Counted from the stretch's first letter, positions 27,306 through 37,653 are shown. The stretch is DNA of 64,000 nt from Arenicellales bacterium (GCA_958295885.1 OY282380.1:2790001-2854000); one strand, 5' to 3'. Notes: a model not told the origin generated them from the sequence alone. Translations and numbers: made by a program.

Positions 27306-29750
27306 TTACGATTGAACTGCCGTTGCTTTGGAAGCTGAAATTCTGCCTATTCTGAGTGAATTGCAGACTACAAGCAAAGAACTGAATGACATTCCAATCG
27401 CCGCGACCAAGGGCGGAACGTATCCAGCAGCTGCAAGGACAATTCCGACTACATTGTAAATCACGGCCCACATGGCGTTGTCTCGCATGATACGGACCGT
27501 AGCTCGTGCAGTTTCTCTCGCGACTGTCAGCATTCGCAATTGGCCTGTCAGCAGCAGGATGTCAGAGGTCGTTTTCACGACATCCAGCGCATTGGTAGGA
27601 GCAATGGATACGTCTGCCGCTGCAAGAGTCGGCGCGTCGTTGATTCCATCACCCAACATTGCGACGCATCGTCCCTGCTTCTGGTACTCGCGAATAATGT
27701 GAAGTTTGTTCTGTGGGGAACAGTCCCAATTGAGTTCCGTTATTCCAGTCACTGAAGCGATTCGCTTTACCTCCTCCTGTCGGTCTCCACTAACCAACTC
27801 TACGCTCACGCGTTTGTCCTTCAGATTCGAAATCAGCTGTTTTGCGCCGTCGCGCAGCGAATCATCAAACCGGAAAACCGCAACCAAAGAGTCGTCGTCC
27901 GCCAAATAGGTGAGAAGGCCGGGCGCTTCGCTAAAAGATTTAAATTTGCAGTCGGGGTTCTGGGATTTGAGATAGGCCTTGGAACCTAGCAGGTATGTTT
28001 TTCCGTCGATCTCACCTCGAATGCCGCAGCCGGGTTCAACTTGTACGGAAGTTGCCGAGCTTGGAACGTTCGCTTCGCAGGCGCGGACGAGACCCTGGGC
28101 GATTGGGTGCCTGGAGTGTCGTGCGAGTGCGCCCGCAATATTCAATATAACCTTCTTCGAACCGTCACCGGTCAGCTCCACGGTTCTCAGTGAGGCCTGT
28201 CCTTCGGTGAGTGTTCCAGTCTTGTCGAACAAAAACGTATCCGCATCTGAAAGCGCTTGTACGGCATCGGGACGAGTAAATATAATTCCCAGCCGCGCCA
28301 TCCCGTTAACGGCCGCAGTCAGCGCTGTCGGAACGGCCAATGCCAGCGCGCATGGACAGGCAACTATCAGAACCGAAATGGTGTAGGTGACCCACGCCTC
28401 ACTGCCAAGCAGCAGCCAGATGACCGCAACGACTGCTGCAAGCAGAACTACGCACGCTGAAAAAATTCCAGCGATCCGATCGGTGAGTCGCACCGGTGAC
28501 GGCTTGGCTGCAACCCCTTCTTCAAGAGACTGCAGTATGGATTCCAAAACCGTTTCAGACCCCACTCGAACGACTTCTACGATCAGTTGACTGGATAGAT
28601 TTTTCGCCCCGGCAATGACATGATCTTCGCAGCCGCGCTGCAGCGCGGCAGATTCACCCGTGAGGATGGACTCATCAACGTCGCTGCTGCCATGAACGAT
28701 CCGTCCGTCTGCCGGAATGGTTTCTTCGGGCTGTATCAGCACATGGTCACCGACTTTCAGCCTGACGGCGGGTATGATCTCAGCGGAATCCGGATCGTTT
28801 ATTGTTTGCAGACGGTTTGCATAAACAGGTGAAGCGGCCGAGAGTGCGGTTACTTTTTGTGTCATTCGTCGATACGCGCTGTGCTCAAAAACCCTTGCGG
28901 CCAACTGGAAAAAAACAAACATTGCGATGCTGTCATAATAAACCTCGCCATTTTCTGTGAATGTTGCGGCCGCGCTCGCAATGAACGCGATGGACAGCCC
29001 CAAAGCGATGGGCACATCCATTGTTGCAGTTCTCATTTTCAGGTTGCGCAGCGCACCAAGAAACATGGGCGCTGCGGAATAGAGCATGATCGGTAGTATG
29101 AGCAACAGGCTGGTTTTATGAAATAACGACTCGAATTCAAGTTGAGTTCCGTTCCATGCGCTCGCGTAAAGCGCCACTGCGATGACCATAATCTGCATGC
29201 CGAATGCGCCGGCGACTCCCATGCGCTTGAGCAGGTCGTGATATTGCCGATTTATGGCTCGGGAAACCGTTGATTGACTGTAGGGTGCGACTCTGTATCC
29301 CATAGACTGAACCGCAGCAACAATCTGACTGAGTCTTATGTCTGTCCTGTGCCATTGGACGGTCAGTTTCAGCAGGCTTAAATTGACGTCGGCAACTTTT
29401 ACGCCCTGCAGTCCATTCAGCTGATTTTCAATCAGCCACACACATGCCGGGCAGTGCATGTCATTGACTGCGAACTGTGCTTTGAGGACGCCGTCATTTT
29501 GTTCGCGGACGAACTGGGCCTGCACGATTTCATCGTCAAACAGCTCAGGGAGCGTGCCTCGGTGAGAAACGTCTACGGGTTTAGGAAAGGATGAGCGCTT
29601 GCTGTAGAATTCGGCTAGACCGCTTTGGTGAATGACATCTGCAACAATCGCGCAGCCTTCACAGCACATAGGACGGTCGATCCCATCGATTTGACGGAAA
29701 ATTTTGCAGTTGCTTCCAATTGCTTCACCGCAGTGATAGCAGTGTTTCAT
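27306..29750 (-). CDS. ccoI: Copper-translocating P-type ATPase CcoI (FixI)
   Basis: The 814-residue P1B-type ATPase supplies copper for the CuB site of the cbb3 oxidase. A cysteine-rich N-terminal part (CYHCGE, then CCEGC) is followed by a heavy-metal domain with CPACVWLIE near residue 100. Membrane helices follow, with the metal-channel motif CPCALALAVP, the phosphorylated Asp in DKTGTLTEG, and the hinge GDGINDAP. The domain order and length are those of CcoI. It faces away from the ccoN side of the locus, with 703 bases between the two starts. Confidence 0.96.
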   Translation of the reverse strand: MKHCYHCGEAIGSNCKIFRQIDGIDRPMCCEGCAIVADVIHQSGLAEFYSKRSSFPKPVDVSHRGTLPELFDDEIVQAQFVREQNDGVLKAQFAVNDMHCPACVWLIENQLNGLQGVKVADVNLSLLKLTVQWHRTDIRLSQIVAAVQSMGYRVAPYSQSTVSRAINRQYHDLLKRMGVAGAFGMQIMVIAVALYASAWNGTQLEFESLFHKTSLLLILPIMLYSAAPMFLGALRNLKMRTATMDVPIALGLSIAFIASAAATFTENGEVYYDSIAMFVFFQLAARVFEHSAYRRMTQKVTALSAASPVYANRLQTINDPDSAEIIPAVRLKVGDHVLIQPEETIPADGRIVHGSSDVDESILTGESAALQRGCEDHVIAGAKNLSSQLIVEVVRVGSETVLESILQSLEEGVAAKPSPVRLTDRIAGIFSACVVLLAAVVAVIWLLLGSEAWVTYTISVLIVACPCALALAVPTALTAAVNGMARLGIIFTRPDAVQALSDADTFLFDKTGTLTEGQASLRTVELTGDGSKKVILNIAGALARHSRHPIAQGLVRACEANVPSSATSVQVEPGCGIRGEIDGKTYLLGSKAYLKSQNPDCKFKSFSEAPGLLTYLADDDSLVAVFRFDDSLRDGAKQLISNLKDKRVSVELVSGDRQEEVKRIASVTGITELNWDCSPQNKLHIIREYQKQGRCVAMLGDGINDAPTLAAADVSIAPTNALDVVKTTSDILLLTGQLRMLTVARETARATVRIMRDNAMWAVIYNVVGIVLAAAGYVPPLVAAIGMSFSSLLVVCNSLRIGRISASKATAVQS

Positions 29751-30453
29751 GCTGGCAAGGTGGCTGAATTAGATTGGTTGGATGAATTAATTTTACACTC
29801 CTATCGCCTGCGGCCGCTGCAATTCCGACAACCAGTCATTCAAAGACTCTGACAACTGGAATTTTGTGACCGTATGAAAAACGGGGATCGATGACAGGTG
29901 ATGGCCTCGCTGTCAATGATGATGCGCACCCCAACGGAGAACGCCTGCACCTCTACGATGCGGCTGAGGGTTTCATCGGAGACCGCGTGCGGACTGCCAC
30001 ATTAACTGATCATCCTTTCCTGTTTGACCTTTCGTGCAAATGCCAGCAGCGGTGTCAAATTCGCCTGCATTTGCAGAAATGCCGGATCAGCCAAATGCTG
30101 AGCGCTGTCATGACGGCAGATCCGTTCAATTTTGCCCTTGGTCTGTACCCGGTTCGCTCGTCGCATGCTCGCGGGTGCGTAGTCGATACCGCCATCTGTG
30201 ATCGATGGTCAAGCTGCTGGCGCTTATTTTTCTTAAGTGGTCACGACCTAAAAAATATGGTCCATCATGAACCGACACTCAACAACATATATTCCATAAG
30301 TAACTTTTTCAAGCATATTCAAGGCGCAATCTCAATTCATATTGGAAACGCAGCTGTTTACTCAAGCTGACAGTATAGTAAAATAGTCAATAATCATGAC
30401 GCGGAGTTTACGCCGATTACGAATGACAGCCTAGCGCTAAAAATTACTGAATT
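29751..30453. other. Divergent gap between ccoI and the Yip1 gene, no gene recognised
   Basis: About 700 bases contain broken protein-like frames on the minus strand (for example FQLSESLNDWLSELQRPQA near 29800-29860) but no identifiable gene. Both flanking transcription units must start here. I looked for an FNR/Anr box (TTGAT-N4-ATCAA) and saw no good match. Confidence 0.45.
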
Positions 30454-31056
30454 ATGTTATTGGCACAAAGCGTCGGATTGTTTCTAAATCCAACTAGGCA
30501 ATGGGAAAAGGTTCGCGATAAAGAGGTTACCGTTACTGGCGTGGTGTTTGGACACACTGCGATTCTCGGCCTGATTTCTCCCATTTGTGCTTACTTTGGA
30601 ACGACCAAAGTAGGCTGGACAATCGGTTATTCTGAAGTTGTTCGACTTACCAGCGCAAGTGCTCTGTCAATTTCAATCATTTACTACATCACAATTGTGG
30701 TTGGCGTGATTATGCTGGGCGCATTGATACGATGGATGAGTAAAACTTATGGATCGGACGAATCCCTGGCGAAATGCGTAAGCCTTGCCTCATTGCCTGC
30801 CACGCCAATATTTCTAGTTGGATTCGTTCAGCTCTATCCTGTACTGTGGATCAATTATCTGGTCGGTCTGCCCGCGCTGGCTTACTCCATCTATCTGCTG
30901 TATTCAGGAACGCGAATTGTAATGAAGCTTTCCCGCGAACACGCATTTCTGATGGCGAGTGCGATATTGGTAGCATGTTTGGTCGCACTGGTGGCTGTTT
31001 TGGCGTCTACTGTGACACTATGGGAATTCGGCTTCGAACCCGGATTCGTTCTGTGA
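30454..31056 (+). CDS. Yip1 domain family membrane protein
   Basis: The 200-residue protein has a short cytoplasmic start (FLNPTRQWEKVRDKEVTV) and about five membrane helices, matching bacterial Yip1-domain proteins, whose function is not settled. LASLPATPIFLVGF in the middle is typical. It ends 20 bases before ccoN on the same strand, so it probably shares the promoter of the oxidase operon; an assembly role is possible but unproven. Confidence 0.75.
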   Translation: MLLAQSVGLFLNPTRQWEKVRDKEVTVTGVVFGHTAILGLISPICAYFGTTKVGWTIGYSEVVRLTSASALSISIIYYITIVVGVIMLGALIRWMSKTYGSDESLAKCVSLASLPATPIFLVGFVQLYPVLWINYLVGLPALAYSIYLLYSGTRIVMKLSREHAFLMASAILVACLVALVAVLASTVTLWEFGFEPGFVL

Positions 31057-31076
31057 ATCAGCCTTGAGTCTATGTT

Positions 31077-32492
31077 ATGAACGTCGACACGGGCACATAT
31101 AACTACAAGGTCGTAAGACAGTTTGCGATCATGACGATCGTTTGGGGCATCGTCGGCATGCTGGTTGGCGTTCTTATCGCCGCACAGCTCGTCTGGCCGG
31201 CGCTGAATTTCGACATTCCATGGCTGACTTATGGTCGGCTGCGCCCACTGCATACCAACGCGGTGATTTTTGCGTTCGGAGGCTGTGCTTTATTCGCAAC
31301 TTCCTATTACGTTGTGCAGCGGACCTGTCATGTCCGTCTTTTCTGCGACCGTCTGGCTGCCTTTACATTTTGGGGATGGCAGACTGTGATCATTCTGGCA
31401 GCGGTGACATTGCCGCTTGGGATTACAACAACCAAAGAATATGCGGAACTGGAATGGCCGATTGATGTTCTGATCACCATTGTCTGGGTAGCCTACGCCG
31501 TCGTATTTTTCGGCACGATTATTCAGCGAAAGATTCAGCACATTTACGTTGCAAACTGGTTTTTTGCGGCATTTATCCTGGCGGTTGCCATGCTGCACGT
31601 CGTCAACAGCGCAGCTCTGCCGGTGAGTCTGTTTAAGTCTTACTCGCTGTATGCGGGAGTTCAGGATGCGATGGTGCAGTGGTGGTACGGACACAATGCG
31701 GTCGGTTTCTTCCTGACGGCTGGGTTTCTTGGCATCATGTACTATTTCGTGCCAAAGCAGGCCAATCGTCCGATTTACTCATATCGTCTGTCCGTCGTTC
31801 ATTTCTGGGCGCTCACGTTCACCTACATCTGGGCCGGTCCGCATCATCTGCACTACACGGCACTGCCGGATTGGGCGCAGTCGCTGGGAATGGTGTTCTC
31901 ATTGATTCTGCTGGCGCCTTCGTGGGGTGGCATGATCAACGGCATCATGACGCTTTCGGGCGCATGGGAGAAATTGCGTTCCGACCCGATTCTCAAGTTT
32001 TTGATCGTTTCGATTTCCTTCTACGGCATGGCAACTTTCGAGGGGCCGATGATGTCAATTAAGACCGTGAATTCCCTGTCTCACTATACGGATTGGACGA
32101 TCGGTCATGTTCATGCTGGGGCGCTTGGCTGGGTAGCGCTGATTTCAATCGGAGCGATGTATTACCTGATTCCGCGGCTTTACGGCCAGAATCTGCATAG
32201 CATAAAGTGGGCGGATGTCCACTTTTGGATTGCCTGCATCGCCATTTTGCTGTACACCACGTCAATGTGGGTATCAGGCATTACGCAGGGGCTGATGTGG
32301 CGCGCTGTCAACCAAGACGGCACACTGACTTACAGTTTTGTTGAAAGCGTACAGGCAATGGCGCCGTTTTACATGATTCGTCTTGTCGGAGGCGTACTGT
32401 TTTTATCGGGCATGCTGTTGATGGCGTTCAATCTGCTGAAGACCATTCAGGCCGGTCGGCCGGTTGAAGCACTTATTCCTAAACCCGCTTGA
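31077..32492 (+). CDS. ccoN: cbb3-type cytochrome c oxidase subunit I
   Basis: The 471-residue catalytic subunit reduces oxygen at a heme b3-CuB centre and pumps protons. It has about 12 membrane helices. Likely metal ligands are visible as [12 protein letters not shown] (heme b), [12 protein letters not shown] and [12 protein letters not shown] (CuB and nearby Tyr), and [12 protein letters not shown] (the two hemes). Length fits CcoN. The operon continues with ccoO, ccoQ and ccoP with very short gaps, giving a high-affinity oxidase for low oxygen. Confidence 0.97.
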   Translation: MNVDTGTYNYKVVRQFAIMTIVWGIVGMLVGVLIAAQLVWPALNFDIPWLTYGRLRPLHTNAVIFAFGGCALFATSYYVVQRTCHVRLFCDRLAAFTFWGWQTVIILAAVTLPLGITTTKEYAELEWPIDVLITIVWVAYAVVFFGTIIQRKIQHIYVANWFFAAFILAVAMLHVVNSAALPVSLFKSYSLYAGVQDAMVQWWYGHNAVGFFLTAGFLGIMYYFVPKQANRPIYSYRLSVVHFWALTFTYIWAGPHHLHYTALPDWAQSLGMVFSLILLAPSWGGMINGIMTLSGAWEKLRSDPILKFLIVSISFYGMATFEGPMMSIKTVNSLSHYTDWTIGHVHAGALGWVALISIGAMYYLIPRLYGQNLHSIKWADVHFWIACIAILLYTTSMWVSGITQGLMWRAVNQDGTLTYSFVESVQAMAPFYMIRLVGGVLFLSGMLLMAFNLLKTIQAGRPVEALIPKPA

Positions 32493-32506
32493 TTGGCTGA
32501 TTTGCG

Positions 32507-33112
32507 ATGTTTTCCAATAGTGAGCGACATATTGGCAAGATGATTTTGCTGATACTCGTACTGGCAAGCATTGGTGGAATCGTTCAGATAGTGCCGTTGT
32601 TTTTCCAAGCTTCGATGACTCAGCCAATTGAGGGCTTGAAACCGCATTCGGCTCTTGTGCTTGCAGGCCGTGATATTTACCTGCGCGAACAGTGCGTATC
32701 GTGCCATTCTCAGATGATTCGGCCTCTGCGGGCGGAAACTGAGCGTTACGGTCACTATTCCGTAGCAGGGGAATCCATTTATGAGCGTCCGTTCCAATGG
32801 GGATCAAAAAGAACCGGTCCTGATCTTGCACGCGTGGGTCGCCGCTACAGTGATGAATGGCACCGTCTGCATCTGATCGAACCGCGTGCGGTCGTTCCTG
32901 AATCGATCATGCCAGGATACCCGTGGCTGGAAGATCGAGAGGTGGACGTTGAGGGCACTGTCGCTAACATGCGCGCGCTTCAGACTCTTGGCCATCCATA
33001 CGAGGAAGCGGACATACAGAACGCTGCTGCAGAACTGACCGGAAAGACTGAGATGGATGCGATGATTGCATACCTGCAGAGTTTGGGAACTTTTTTGATT
33101 GCGCGGAGATGA
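32507..33112 (+). CDS. ccoO: cbb3-type cytochrome c oxidase subunit II
   Basis: A 201-residue membrane-anchored monoheme cytochrome c. One N-terminal helix ([20 protein letters not shown]) anchors the protein, and the heme c site is [12 protein letters not shown] near residue 64. The family segment [20 protein letters not shown] follows. It passes electrons to CcoN and lies 14 bases after it. Confidence 0.97.
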   Translation: MFSNSERHIGKMILLILVLASIGGIVQIVPLFFQASMTQPIEGLKPHSALVLAGRDIYLREQCVSCHSQMIRPLRAETERYGHYSVAGESIYERPFQWGSKRTGPDLARVGRRYSDEWHRLHLIEPRAVVPESIMPGYPWLEDREVDVEGTVANMRALQTLGHPYEEADIQNAAAELTGKTEMDAMIAYLQSLGTFLIARR

Positions 33113-33115
33113 CGG

Positions 33116-33274
33116 ATGATCTGGCTTCATATTGCGTGGACGGTTATTCTGCTGACAACGTTCGTCGTAATCGTAAGTTGGGCCTGGAGCAAAAATCGAA
33201 AAGATGATTTCTCTCGGGCTGCGCACATTCCTTTGGAAGAAGACAGGGTAACCATGCGAGATCAGAGGAACTGA
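33116..33274 (+). CDS. ccoQ: cbb3-type oxidase subunit IV CcoQ
   Basis: This 52-codon gene has one membrane helix (IAWTVILLTTFVVIVSWAW) and a charged tail, exactly as expected for CcoQ. Its ATG is three bases after the ccoO stop, and its stop is two bases before ccoP. CcoQ stabilises the CcoP-CcoNO association. Confidence 0.88.
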   Translation: MIWLHIAWTVILLTTFVVIVSWAWSKNRKDDFSRAAHIPLEEDRVTMRDQRN

Positions 33275-33276
33275 GC

Positions 33277-34167
33277 ATGGATCTGCCGAATCAATTTTGG
33301 ATTGATGTCATCTGGATTGTTACGCTTGCCAGTCTGGTCTTCGTCGTAGTGCTTGCGCACCGCAATCGAAAAACAACATCCGAACCGAATCAGACGACTG
33401 GCCACGTGTGGGATGAGGACCTGATGGAATACGACAATCCGCTGCCGACATGGTGGCTGTATCTGCTGTATTTGACCGTTGCTTTTTCATTCGTATATCT
33501 GATTTTGTATCCGGGCATACTTCCTAACGGCGGTTTTTTGAAATGGTCGCAGATCGGGCAGTATGAATCAGAGGTTTCCCGCGCCAATGAGCGATACGCT
33601 CCCCTGATGGACGCCTACGCAAAGTCTTCGCCGACAGATCTGGCCAACAATCAAAAAGCCATGAAAACCGCCGCTCGCCTGTTTTCGCAAAGTTGTGCGG
33701 TATGCCACGGGTCTGATGCGGGAGGTACCCCAGGAATCCCCAACCTGACGGACAGCGACTGGATTTACGGTGATGATCTGGATTCGGTCTTGGCGTCGAT
33801 AGTGGATGGAAGAATGGGGGTGATGCCGGGTTGGGAAAGTTTTCTAGGCGGGCGCGAAGCAGTGGCAGATGTTGCCAATTATGTTTTGCAGATAAGCGGC
33901 GGTGAATTCGATGCGCAGAGCGCCGGCCGCGGTGAAGCACAATACAAGATCATCTGCGCCAGCTGTCACGGCATCGACGGAGCTGGAAATCGCCAGCTAG
34001 GTGGAATGAATCTGACTGACGACGTTTGGGTGCATGGCAGTTCGCTGCAGGAAATCAGTGATGTGATAGGTAGCGGTGTCACCAACGAGATGCCTGCCCA
34101 CAAAGATATTTTGGGCGAATCCAAGTCAAGACTTCTTGCGGTCTATGTAAAAAATCTTTCGAAATAA
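33277..34167 (+). CDS. ccoP: cbb3-type cytochrome c oxidase subunit III
   Basis: The 296-residue diheme cytochrome c has two N-terminal membrane helices (IDVIWIVTLASLVFVVVLA and WLYLLYLTVAFSFVYLILY) joined by the conserved TTGHVWDEDLMEYDNPLPTW. The periplasmic part carries two heme motifs, CAVCHG near residue 140 and CASCHG near residue 228. It accepts electrons from soluble cytochrome c and delivers them to CcoO/CcoN. Confidence 0.97.
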   Translation: MDLPNQFWIDVIWIVTLASLVFVVVLAHRNRKTTSEPNQTTGHVWDEDLMEYDNPLPTWWLYLLYLTVAFSFVYLILYPGILPNGGFLKWSQIGQYESEVSRANERYAPLMDAYAKSSPTDLANNQKAMKTAARLFSQSCAVCHGSDAGGTPGIPNLTDSDWIYGDDLDSVLASIVDGRMGVMPGWESFLGGREAVADVANYVLQISGGEFDAQSAGRGEAQYKIICASCHGIDGAGNRQLGGMNLTDDVWVHGSSLQEISDVIGSGVTNEMPAHKDILGESKSRLLAVYVKNLSK

Positions 34168-34258
34168 ACTTGTAAGTGAACGCCAAATGACCGGTGCATT
34201 GTTTCGTGCCGTATCTGCCGGCCATTTCCAGCCTGTCATAACACTCGGTTAGGCTGCA

Positions 34259-35620
34259 ATGGCTGCGATCGAACAGGAACTTTATAAGCATCGGCAGAAA
34301 ATTTATCCACGCGAAGTTCACGGTTTGTTTGCCTACTGCCGAGTGGCAGGTGTAATCGGGCTGCTCGGCGTTTACTTTTTTATTCCCTGGGTCACCTGGG
34401 AAAACAGGCAGGCAGTTCTGTTTGATTTGCCCGAACGAAAATTCTTTGTTTTCGACTTTGTGTTCTGGCCGCAGGATCTCTATCTGCTGTGCGCGCTGCT
34501 CGTAATTGCAGGCCTTTCACTGTTCTTCTTTACCTCGCTGGCCGGACGTCTGTGGTGCGGATACTCCTGTCCGCAGACCGTCTGGACGGAATTATTCCTG
34601 TGGATAGAGCGTAAAGTTGAAGGCAGTCGAATGCAGCAGATGCGCCTGGACCGTGCGAGCTTTTCGCTTGAGAAATTATGGAAAAAATCATTCAAGCACG
34701 CTCTCTGGATCATCATCTCACTTGTGACTGCGATCACCTTTGTCGGGTATTTCACACCGATTTCGGGCCTTGCAGGCAGCCTGCTTGAATTGCAGATTCA
34801 CCCGTGGGCAGCATTCTGGATTGCCTTCTTCACTTTTGCCACCTATATCAATGCTGGCTGGCTTCGGGAACAGGTCTGTCTTTACATGTGCCCTTATGCG
34901 CGTTTTCAAAGCGCAATGTTTGATTCTGATACGCTGATTATTTCATACGATGAATCGCGCGGAGAACCGCGCGGACCGCGAAGCCGCAAGGTTGACCGGC
35001 GCGACGCGGGGCTCGGTGACTGCATCAACTGTACGATGTGCGTCCAGGTCTGCCCTACAGGAATCGATATTCGGGACGGACTTCAGTATCAATGCATCGG
35101 CTGTGCGGCGTGTATTGACGCATGCGACGGCATAATGGAAAAGATGCAATATCCAAAGGGTCTCATCCGCTATACCACTGAAAATGAGCTGCGAGGCAAG
35201 CGTTCGAAAATCATCCGTCCAAGCACAGCGATATACGCTGCGGTTCTATCTCTGATTCTGGTAGCCGTGGGGTATGCGATAGCCAACCGAGAATTTGTCG
35301 ACGTCAATATCATACGCGACCGGAACGTACTTTACAGAGAAGCAAGCGACGGAGCGATTGAGAATGTATATACGGTGCGAATCCTCAACAAAGAAGAGCG
35401 TGCCCGCTACTATCGACTGGAAGTTGACGGTCTGCAAGAATTTGATGTTTTCGCTGAACCGGAGCAAATCTTCGTTGACGCCGGTGCAGTTTCCGAATTT
35501 ACAGTTACTTTGCGCGCAGAGGCTGAGTTCAGCGGCAGTCGAAAAATCATGTTTCGCGTCGCAGCTCAGGACGATTCGGAAATTAAGTCCGAATCGGCAG
35601 CGAGATTCATTTCTCCATGA
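34259..35620 (+). CDS. ccoG: cbb3 oxidase accessory protein CcoG (RdxA/FixG)
   Basis: A 453-residue membrane protein with polyferredoxin character. It has about five membrane helices, the motif WCGYSCPQTVWTELF near residue 98, and two [4Fe-4S] sites, CINCTMCVQVCP and CIGCAACIDACD, near residues 258-290. An Ig-like C-terminal domain follows the last helix. CcoG reduces Cu(II) to Cu(I) for oxidase assembly. It lies 91 bases after ccoP and leads directly into ccoH. Confidence 0.95.
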   Translation: MAAIEQELYKHRQKIYPREVHGLFAYCRVAGVIGLLGVYFFIPWVTWENRQAVLFDLPERKFFVFDFVFWPQDLYLLCALLVIAGLSLFFFTSLAGRLWCGYSCPQTVWTELFLWIERKVEGSRMQQMRLDRASFSLEKLWKKSFKHALWIIISLVTAITFVGYFTPISGLAGSLLELQIHPWAAFWIAFFTFATYINAGWLREQVCLYMCPYARFQSAMFDSDTLIISYDESRGEPRGPRSRKVDRRDAGLGDCINCTMCVQVCPTGIDIRDGLQYQCIGCAACIDACDGIMEKMQYPKGLIRYTTENELRGKRSKIIRPSTAIYAAVLSLILVAVGYAIANREFVDVNIIRDRNVLYREASDGAIENVYTVRILNKEERARYYRLEVDGLQEFDVFAEPEQIFVDAGAVSEFTVTLRAEAEFSGSRKIMFRVAAQDDSEIKSESAARFISP

Positions 35621-35627
35621 GGGTCGA

Positions 35628-36161
35628 ATGACTATTGACTCACCTTCAGAACTGCGTAAAAACTGTCAGCCATGGTATCGCGTGCCGGTAGTCTGGCTGG
35701 TGATTGGAATCCCCGTGACTTCTGTTGTCGTTACACTTTCAATTGTCTGGATATCGATTGTTTCATTTGATGGCTTGATTGTCGATGATTACTATAGGAA
35801 AGGACTGGAAGTCAACCGCGACCTGATGCGCGATAAGAATGCGCATTCAATCAATCTCAGCGGATTGATCACAGTGCGGAACAAAAAACTGGATCTGGTT
35901 CTCGAAGCGGACTCGAACGAGACATTTCCAGAACAGCTGGAGCTCGGCTTTTATCACCCTACGGTTTCTAAGCGAGATGTGATCAGTGCGTTATCGCAGT
36001 ACGAATCTGGACACTATCGCGGGTCTCTGCCAAACGAACTGCGCTATGGAAAGTGGATAGTATCGACGGGGACCAGCAATTGGCGGCTGCAGGGGATTAT
36101 TTTCTACGAGGGTGAAGCGCAGTTCAAGCTGCAGCCTGTCGCACTCGCTGATGAGCTTTAG
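35628..36161 (+). CDS. ccoH: FixH/CcoH family protein
   Basis: The 177-residue protein has one N-terminal membrane helix (VVWLVIGIPVTSVVVTLSIV) and the FixH signature DDYYRKGLEVNRDL, followed by a periplasmic domain with GKWIVSTGTSNWRLQG. It interacts with the cbb3 oxidase during assembly. A longer open frame starts inside ccoG, but the ATG at 35628, seven bases after the ccoG stop, gives the normal CcoH length. Confidence 0.9.
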   Translation: MTIDSPSELRKNCQPWYRVPVVWLVIGIPVTSVVVTLSIVWISIVSFDGLIVDDYYRKGLEVNRDLMRDKNAHSINLSGLITVRNKKLDLVLEADSNETFPEQLELGFYHPTVSKRDVISALSQYESGHYRGSLPNELRYGKWIVSTGTSNWRLQGIIFYEGEAQFKLQPVALADEL

Positions 36162-36837
36162 CGAATTTCCGATTTTTGCGGCAGCCATTGCAGGACTGGC
36201 AGGGTCGATTCACTGCATTGGCATGTGCGGTGGACTAGTAAGCGTACTTTCTAAGTCATTAAAGAACTCTTCACGCAGGACTCTTTCATTCTGGTGCGCT
36301 TACAACGGAGGCCGAATACTCAGCTACTCCATTGCCGGTCTGACTGTCGGCGGTGCTGGTGAACTGGTTTATGCCTTGTTTCCGATGCAGCGCGCGCATG
36401 TCCTTGGCGCAATGATTGCCGGAGCTTTTATGATTGCGCTTGGAGTTCACATCGCACAATGGTGGAAAGCCATGTCCGTGTTTGAAAGAGCGGGCGGAAA
36501 ATTGTGGCAGAAGCTGACTCCGATTTTCGCCAAGTACCTGCCCGCACGATTTCTTCGTCACGCTTTTGTTGGTGGAGTCATTTGGGGTTGGCTGCCCTGT
36601 GGACTGGTTTACTCGGTTTTGGCATTGGCTGCGGTTTCAGGCAATGCCATATACGGAGCAGCGATTATGATGGCGTTCGGAATTGGCACTTTACCGATGC
36701 TGTTCGCGATGAGCGCCATATCCGGCAGACTCGCAAAACTCCAGACACAGATTTGGGTGCGCAATGCTTTTGGCGTTGTCGTCTGTACGCTTGGCATTCT
36801 CGTTTTTTTAGGTTTAGTGCCGATACATTTTGCGTGA
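36151..36837 (+). CDS. Sulfite exporter TauE/SafE-type (DsbD-like) membrane protein
   Basis: This 228-residue protein has about six membrane helices. A cysteine-containing SIHCIGMCGGL opens the first repeat and WGWLPCGLVYSVLALAAVSG the second, as in the CcdA/DsbD-like subgroup labelled TauE/SafE that is usually next to cco genes. That subgroup is thought to handle copper or thiols during oxidase assembly rather than export sulfite. The ATG at 36151 overlaps the ccoH end by 11 bases. Confidence 0.85.
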   Translation: MSFSEFPIFAAAIAGLAGSIHCIGMCGGLVSVLSKSLKNSSRRTLSFWCAYNGGRILSYSIAGLTVGGAGELVYALFPMQRAHVLGAMIAGAFMIALGVHIAQWWKAMSVFERAGGKLWQKLTPIFAKYLPARFLRHAFVGGVIWGWLPCGLVYSVLALAAVSGNAIYGAAIMMAFGIGTLPMLFAMSAISGRLAKLQTQIWVRNAFGVVVCTLGILVFLGLVPIHFA

Positions 36838-37075
36838 ACCCAAGTTCGTCATTTAGCGATTGGTATCTTATTTGAGTCGATGAGATAAGTTGTTTTCCGG
36901 GGATACATTCCGGCAACACGTCTCTACACTTGGTTAACTTTTGTGTGTTTTCTTTTGTTGTTTATACATAACTCGTTGACGGTGCAATGGAACATTCGAG
37001 CACAAAGCCTTCTTGATAAGCGTTTGTAAATCCTAGCTATACCTCTATTTGGGAAAGACGTTAGTATTTGAGAAA

Positions 37076-37103
37076 TTTCTTCCGCCCTGCAAGGCGGAAG
37101 AAA
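37076..37103. other. Strong hairpin, role unknown
   Basis: Eleven-base arms (TTTCTTCCGCC and GGCGGAAGAAA) enclose a six-base loop. There is no clear T-run on either side. It lies between safE and a chain of IS fragments and may be a leftover terminator or an IS end. Confidence 0.45.
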
Positions 37104-37152
37104 ACTTTGGCCGTGTTTTATTCGACTGTGCTGAATATTCAACCGGGCTAAT

Positions 37153-37365
37153 TTATCCCAAACTCGAACGTAGCCTTCGAGTGTTACACGACGACTTAAT
37201 ATGCGGAATCATCTGATGCCTCAGCTCCCTCGCTGACTTCAACAGCAACTGACGTCGGCTCCACTTCCCTTGTTCCACGATGACGTGGTTGCGATTGATT
37301 ACTACATGATGAAAAACATGCTTGGCCAATTCAAAACCCAGTGCTGTACAGTTCTTAGAGTTCAT
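37153..37365 (-). pseudogene. IS110-type transposase, N-terminal fragment
   Basis: Seventy codons start at an ATG with a good ribosome binding site (GGGAGGAGAG). They read GFELAKHVFHHVVINRNH and then WSRRQLLLKSARELR, which fits the start of IS110-family transposases (GIDLAKxxFQ). The rest of the roughly 340-residue enzyme is absent and the last residues no longer match. Confidence 0.5.
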
Positions 37366-37455
37366 GCATTCTCTCCTCCCGTTTCGTTTTTTTTGGTTTG
37401 AAAATTTTCAAATTTAATTTAGAAACTTGGAGGGAAGAAACCCATATCGTCACAA

Positions 37456-37653
37456 CAATGAGATGGCTTGCCAGAAGCAGTCACCAATGTACCGGAGATA
37501 CTAGACGAACAAATGCTGTCGCGTTATCGTGGACTATTGCAGTTCGAACAGAGGTTTCGCGTCACCCAACACAGTCTGAAGGTACGGCTGATCTGTAACT
37601 GGTCGCCTATGCCATTTACACATTCCGTAACATCTCTAGACCACGAACAATGA
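37456..37653 (+). pseudogene. IS1634-type transposase, internal fragment
   Basis: About 65 codons read AVTNVPEILDEQMLSRYRG, then LLQFEQRFRVTQHSLKVR and LICNWSP. This matches the segment of IS1634-type DDE transposases around the last catalytic Glu (YRxLxxVExxFRxxKxxLxxRPIxHW). Neither end of the gene is present. It differs from the IS1634-like gene at 56.3 kb. Confidence 0.5.

Noticed and set aside
29891..30370. 159-codon plus-strand open frame in the ccoI-Yip1 gap
   Set aside because: Cys/His-rich irregular composition with no ribosome binding site; the opposite strand looks more protein-like but is broken.
29751..30453. FNR/Anr box controlling the oxidase genes
   Set aside because: No sequence close to TTGAT-N4-ATCAA was found by eye; a matrix scan would be needed to say more.
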